A DNA stretch of 64,000 nucleotides from Gluconacetobacter diazotrophicus PA1 5 (lineage in GTDB: Bacteria > Pseudomonadota > Alphaproteobacteria > Acetobacterales > Acetobacteraceae), in assembly GCF_000021325.1 (NCBI RefSeq), contig NC_011365.1, positions 124,001 to 188,000 of the forward strand, read 5' to 3'. A model generated the notes under the pieces. That model saw only the letters and a program-made list of their open reading frames with translations, ran no database searches and was not told the DNA's origin. Each line of letters opens with the position of its first letter. Position 1 is the first letter of the stretch. Shown piece after piece: positions 61,160 through 64,000 of the stretch. Both the position numbers and the translations under genes were made by a program.

Positions 61160-61257
61160 GCGTCGCATCGATGTCTCACAGGCCATGATCTTCGTCGCCA
61201 TGGGCGCCAATCTCACCCGAAGAAACGCTCATCCATGACTTTCCAAACAGGCTCTTA

Positions 61258-62709
61258 GCAGGCTGTCGGATTGGGCGCTGCCGTAGTGATGAGTGATGGC
61301 GACGACGGCGTTTATGCGGCCGTCAGTCGCGTGATCCTACGGCAATTATATGCGAGGGCGACGAGCGTCCATTCTGTTGCGACGTTGGGGAGGCCACGGA
61401 GATGGAAACGGGTGAAGCCCATGGCGCTCTTGATGATACCGAAGACCGGTTCGACGGTCTGCTTGCGTAAGGCGTAAAGGGCTTTTGCCGGGTTCTGTTG
61501 CAGCCTGGCCTTCATTTCCAGGCGCCAGGGCTCGGTGATCCGGCGCGGCTCCCTGGGTGGCGGTTCTGGCCGGAAGTCATAAGGGCGCCGATTCACAGGG
61601 CGTCCGATGGCGACCAGCGGGTCCACGCCGCTGGCCTGCAACGTTTCGACGGCTTTGCCGCTGGCGAAACCCGTGTCGGCGAGGACGGTTCGTGGCAGGC
61701 CGATCCTCTCCTCCATACCCAGGATGGTGGCGGCGAAGCTGGGCGCGTCCGCCGTCGTCGCAACGACGCCATTTTCCAAGATCAACTGGCTGCCCTCGGC
61801 ACAAACCACGGCCTGGGCATTGTAGGCTTGCCGGTATTCATGCGCGTCGGAGCGGCGCATCAGCTTGCTGTCCGGATCGGTCAGGTTGATCTGCCGGTCT
61901 GGTGGCGGTTCATCGTCCGGTTCTTTCGGCGGCCGACCGCGCCGTCCCCGCTTCGCATCAAAAGCTGCCTTCTTGCGCTCATATTCTGGTCGGGCGGTCT
62001 TGGCCTGCTCGCGGGCTTCCGCCTCCAGTCGCGCACAGGCTTCATCCAGCTTTGCCTTCAGAGCCTCCCGCCGGGCCAGTTCCTCCGGCAACGCCTGATG
62101 ATCCACATCGGTTGTATCCGCCGCCTCTGCCCGTTCCATCAGGGTGGAGATATCGGTGGCCAGTTTCTCGCGCAGCTCTTTCGCGCGATCATAACGAATG
62201 GAACGGTATTTCGAGGCATTGGCATCGATCTTCGTGCCGTCGATCGACACCGTGCCAAGCCGCACCAGTCCCGTCTCGCGTGCCAGCAGGAGTACATGCA
62301 TGAACGCTGCCTCGATCGCCGTGCGGTTGCCGCGCCGGAACGTCGCGATCGTGTCATGGTCAGGATGCAGGTTCGCCGCCACAAAGCGCATACCGATATC
62401 ACGATATGTCGCCCGTTCGATCCGACGCGATGAGAACACGCCGTTCGCATAGGCGTAAATCAGCAGCGCCAGCATCAGGCGCGGATGATACTGCGCCTTG
62501 CCGCCAGTCCGCACAGGAACGGAAAATGCCCTCAACGGCACCCGCTCTACCGCCGCCACGATGAAATGCGCCACATCGTCCGACGGCAGCCATGACTTCA
62601 GATCCGGCGGCAGAAGATACGGCTGCGATCGATCAAACGGAATGAAGCTGCTCATCCTGAAAGCTTACCGCAGATCGCCAGAGCCAGGTACCCCAACCCG
62701 ACAGCCTGC
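61258..62709 (-). mobile_element. IS1182 family element
   Basis: 1,452 bp. Ends GCAGGCTGTCGGATTGGG (61258) and the complement of GCAGGCTGTCGGGTTGGG (to 62709) are inverted with one mismatch in 18 bp. TTA lies on both sides. It sits exactly at the border between the two IS5 elements. One transposase gene fills it. Confidence 0.88.
61312..62655 (-). CDS. IS1182 family transposase
   Basis: 447 residues. DDE residues in VSIDGTKIDANAS, VLADTGFASGKAVE and VEPVFGIIKSAMGFTRFHLRG. The N-terminus FIPFDRSQPYLLPPDLKSWL and the coiled, charged middle (ARLEAEAREQAKTARPEYER) are typical of the family. Complete frame; probably able to act. Confidence 0.92.
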   Translation of the reverse strand: MSSFIPFDRSQPYLLPPDLKSWLPSDDVAHFIVAAVERVPLRAFSVPVRTGGKAQYHPRLMLALLIYAYANGVFSSRRIERATYRDIGMRFVAANLHPDHDTIATFRRGNRTAIEAAFMHVLLLARETGLVRLGTVSIDGTKIDANASKYRSIRYDRAKELREKLATDISTLMERAEAADTTDVDHQALPEELARREALKAKLDEACARLEAEAREQAKTARPEYERKKAAFDAKRGRRGRPPKEPDDEPPPDRQINLTDPDSKLMRRSDAHEYRQAYNAQAVVCAEGSQLILENGVVATTADAPSFAATILGMEERIGLPRTVLADTGFASGKAVETLQASGVDPLVAIGRPVNRRPYDFRPEPPPREPRRITEPWRLEMKARLQQNPAKALYALRKQTVEPVFGIIKSAMGFTRFHLRGLPNVATEWTLVALAYNCRRITRLTAA

Positions 62710-62712
62710 TTA

Positions 62713-63642
62713 GAGCCCGATCCGAAAGTTCTTCAACCGTGACAATGCCTTGCTGTCCGTCGTGTGAGCATTCGGATCGAGGCGATCAATGTCCATGCGG
62801 TTGAGGAAGCAATGGATTGTTCCCAGTCTTTGGCGAGCCGCCTGCACCGTCCCAGCCATGCGAATGTCCGTTCAACCACCCAGCGGCGCGGCAGGATCTG
62901 AAAGCCCTTCGCCGTATCGGACCGCCTGATGATTTCAAGGGTCCATTTTCCCATGGAGGCGAGCGCGGATCGCAATTTGTCGCCAGCATAGCCGCCATCA
63001 GCGAAGATGTGGCGCAGCCAGGGAAAGCGCCTGCGTATCGCTGCCAGGACATCAACAGCCCCATCACGGTCCTGGATGTCGGCGGCATGAACGAGGAGAA
63101 AGATCAGGAAGCCGCAGGTATCCGTCACAATATGGCGCTTGCGGCCCTTGACCTTCTTCCCCGCGTCATAGCCCGAAAGCCCGCCACTTTCCGTGGTTTT
63201 CACCGACTGGCTGTCAATCACGCCCGCGCTCGGAGAGGCTTCACGCCCCTCGATCTCGCGCAGGCTCATGACCAGCACCGTATTCATGACTTCGAACACT
63301 CCGGCACCACGCCAGGCGTAAAAATAGCGCCTGACGGTCGAGACCGGCGGAAAGCATTTCGGCAGCAGGCGCCACGCACACCCGGCCGAGGCTATGTAGA
63401 GCATCGCGTTGACCACCTCGCGCATATCCGTAGTGCGGGGGCGACCGCCCCGTTTCGCCGGGGGTACAAATGGCATGATCAAAGCCCACTCCCCGTCCGT
63501 CATATCCGATGGATATCGCAACCCTTCCCGGCTATGTTCACGTCGGGCAATACCAGTCCATGTCACCATTCACTCCATCTCTTCGCAAAGACGGATGAAT
63601 CACAACAGGCTGGTATTGTTCAAAAACTTTCGGATCGGGCTC
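62713..63642 (-). mobile_element. IS5 family element (B)
   Basis: 930 bp. Perfect 18-bp inverted ends GAGCCCGATCCGAAAGTT (62713) and its complement ending at 63642. TTA on both sides (62710-62712 and 63643-63645). The ends differ from those of element A except for the first five bases, so it is a different IS. Confidence 0.9.
62733..63569 (-). CDS. IS5 family transposase (element B)
   Basis: 278 residues. DDE residues in GVIDSQSVKTTESGG, IFADGGYAGDKL and VVERTFAWLGRCRRLAKDWE. YPSDMTDGEWALIMPFVPP near the start is typical of the IS1031-like group. The frame is complete and reaches near both ends of the element. Confidence 0.92.
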   Translation of the reverse strand: MVTWTGIARREHSREGLRYPSDMTDGEWALIMPFVPPAKRGGRPRTTDMREVVNAMLYIASAGCAWRLLPKCFPPVSTVRRYFYAWRGAGVFEVMNTVLVMSLREIEGREASPSAGVIDSQSVKTTESGGLSGYDAGKKVKGRKRHIVTDTCGFLIFLLVHAADIQDRDGAVDVLAAIRRRFPWLRHIFADGGYAGDKLRSALASMGKWTLEIIRRSDTAKGFQILPRRWVVERTFAWLGRCRRLAKDWEQSIASSTAWTLIASIRMLTRRTARHCHG

Positions 63643-63680
63643 TTAGATATCTCATGGAAGGGCATGAATGTAATCCGCTT

Positions 63681-64000
63681 TCAGAATTCGTCCCAGCCAT
63701 CCGCGCCTTTTGCAGCAGGAAAGGACAGGACATTGCCCCCCGCCGCGGAACGGGAAGACGCAGCCGGCATGTAGGCCGATGACTCCTCGTCCTGCCAGAG
63801 GCTCGCCGCAGGTGCGGGCCCGGTCCGCGAGGCGGTCTGAAACGCCTGGCTGTGACCGGTCTGGAACTGCTCGACCAGACGCGCCAGATCTTCCGCCTCA
63901 TTGGCCATGCTGCGGCTGGCAGCGGCGGATTGCTCCACCATTGCGGCGTTCTGTTGCGTCACCTGGTCCATCTGGTTCACGGCGTCATTGACCTCGTTCA
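63681..64000 (-). CDS. Methyl-accepting chemotaxis protein, C-terminal part (5' end outside window)
   Basis: The frame runs in from the right edge. NDAVNQMDQVTQQNAAMVEQ followed by SAAASRSMANEAEDLARLVEQF is the end of the MCP signalling domain with its methylation helix. The tail is low complexity and ends in GADGWDEF. The final acidic and aromatic residues could be a tether for CheR, which is only a suggestion. The IS pile-up lies 35 bp beyond its 3' end and does not disrupt it. Confidence 0.92.
   Translation of the reverse strand, partial: NEVNDAVNQMDQVTQQNAAMVEQSAAASRSMANEAEDLARLVEQFQTGHSQAFQTASRTGPAPAASLWQDEESSAYMPAASSRSAAGGNVLSFPAAKGADGWDEF

Larger units (their letters stand above)
59050..61238 (+). 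pseudogene. IS5 family transposase, interrupted
   Basis: The first part (59050-59803) holds all three catalytic regions: GVIDSQSIK, FADGAYDR and VVERTFGWMTRWRRL. The frame breaks at YERR where the IS256 element enters and then runs on in foreign sequence to 59931. The true C-terminus, IDVSQAMIFVAMGANL to the stop, continues in frame at 61168-61238. Only about the last 23 residues are lost, but the protein is likely inactive. Confidence 0.88.
59008..61254 (+). mobile_element. IS5 family element (A), split by an IS256 element
   Basis: Perfect 18-bp terminal inverted repeats: GAGCCTGTTTGGAAAGTC at 59008 and its complement ending at 61254. TTA flanks both ends (59005-59007 and 61255-61257), the usual 3-bp duplication of this family. 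Without the inserted IS256 member and one copy of its target repeat, the element is 883 bp, a normal size. It carries the interrupted transposase gene. Confidence 0.9.

Noticed and set aside
59008-63642. Composite transposon bounded by two IS5 elements
   Set aside because: The two IS5 elements have different ends and transposases, and only another IS lies between them, with TTA at each junction. Serial insertion explains it better.

Overview
The window is chromosomal DNA of a high-GC alphaproteobacterium. An acetic acid bacterium (Acetobacteraceae, Gluconacetobacter-like) is the best inference. The grounds are the uniformly GC-rich coding sequence, an alphaproteobacterial LexA box (GTTC-N7-GTTC) at the lexA gene, the alphaproteobacterial tpiA-secG-pyrG-kdsA-eno-ftsB and pdhA-pdhB-pdhC-lpd-lipA gene sets, and a cluster of IS5, IS256 and IS1182 family elements. 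The genus is inferred and not proven by any one sequence.

Layout. 1-6.5 kb: the C-terminal part of mfd, an SDR oxidoreductase, a secreted DUF2125-like protein, a BASS-type transporter, a haloacetate-dehalogenase-like protein whose catalytic residues are missing, and a PLP-dependent decarboxylase. 6.5-12.1 kb: cobT and cobS (cobaltochelatase), a J-domain protein, BolA, a LolA-like protein, lipB and tRNA-Leu(GAG). 12.4-20.6 kb: galU and a phosphomannomutase/phosphoglucomutase (sugar nucleotides for polysaccharide), moaA, a methyltransferase, comF, a glutaredoxin, DUF1178, DUF2147 and a Tat-type lactonase. 20.7-30.9 kb: ubiG, lysC, a nitronate monooxygenase-like protein, a RodZ-like HTH membrane protein, ispG, hisS, prfA, prmC and DUF4167. 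31.0-35.6 kb: a biotin locus, with bioA divergent from bioF, a BioH-like esterase gene and a single-gene BioC-BioD fusion. 35.6-51.2 kb: lexA and moeA on the minus strand; rpmG; ftsB, eno, kdsA, pyrG, secG and tpiA on the minus strand; then ppiD, trpE, trpG, trpD, trpC and moaC on the plus strand. 51.4-58.2 kb: pdhA, pdhB, pdhC, lpd, lipA and a RatA/COQ10-type protein. 58.3-64 kb: a His-rich secreted protein, a molbindin, four insertion sequences piled on one TTA target site, and the C-terminus of a chemotaxis receptor.

How the genes work together. Lipoate supply (lipB, lipA) serves the lipoylated PDH subunits; here both E1-beta and E2 carry a lipoyl domain. Molybdenum cofactor genes (moaA, moeA, moaC) and a molybdate-binding protein are spread over the window. 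Enolase, TpiA and PDH cover lower glycolysis. The trp, bio, isp and lysC genes are ordinary biosynthesis.

The most notable observations are: (i) the order moeA | ftsB-eno-kdsA-pyrG-secG-tpiA-ppiD-trp-moaC | pdhA, which a single inversion of the gene order known from rhizobia would explain; (ii) the BioC-BioD fusion in a bioF/bioH-like/bioCD operon; (iii) an alpha/beta-hydrolase pseudoenzyme; (iv) the IS pile-up, in which each junction restores a TTA and one element is split by a nested IS256 member with a perfect 8-bp target duplication. No CRISPR array, prophage or clearly novel defence system was seen.
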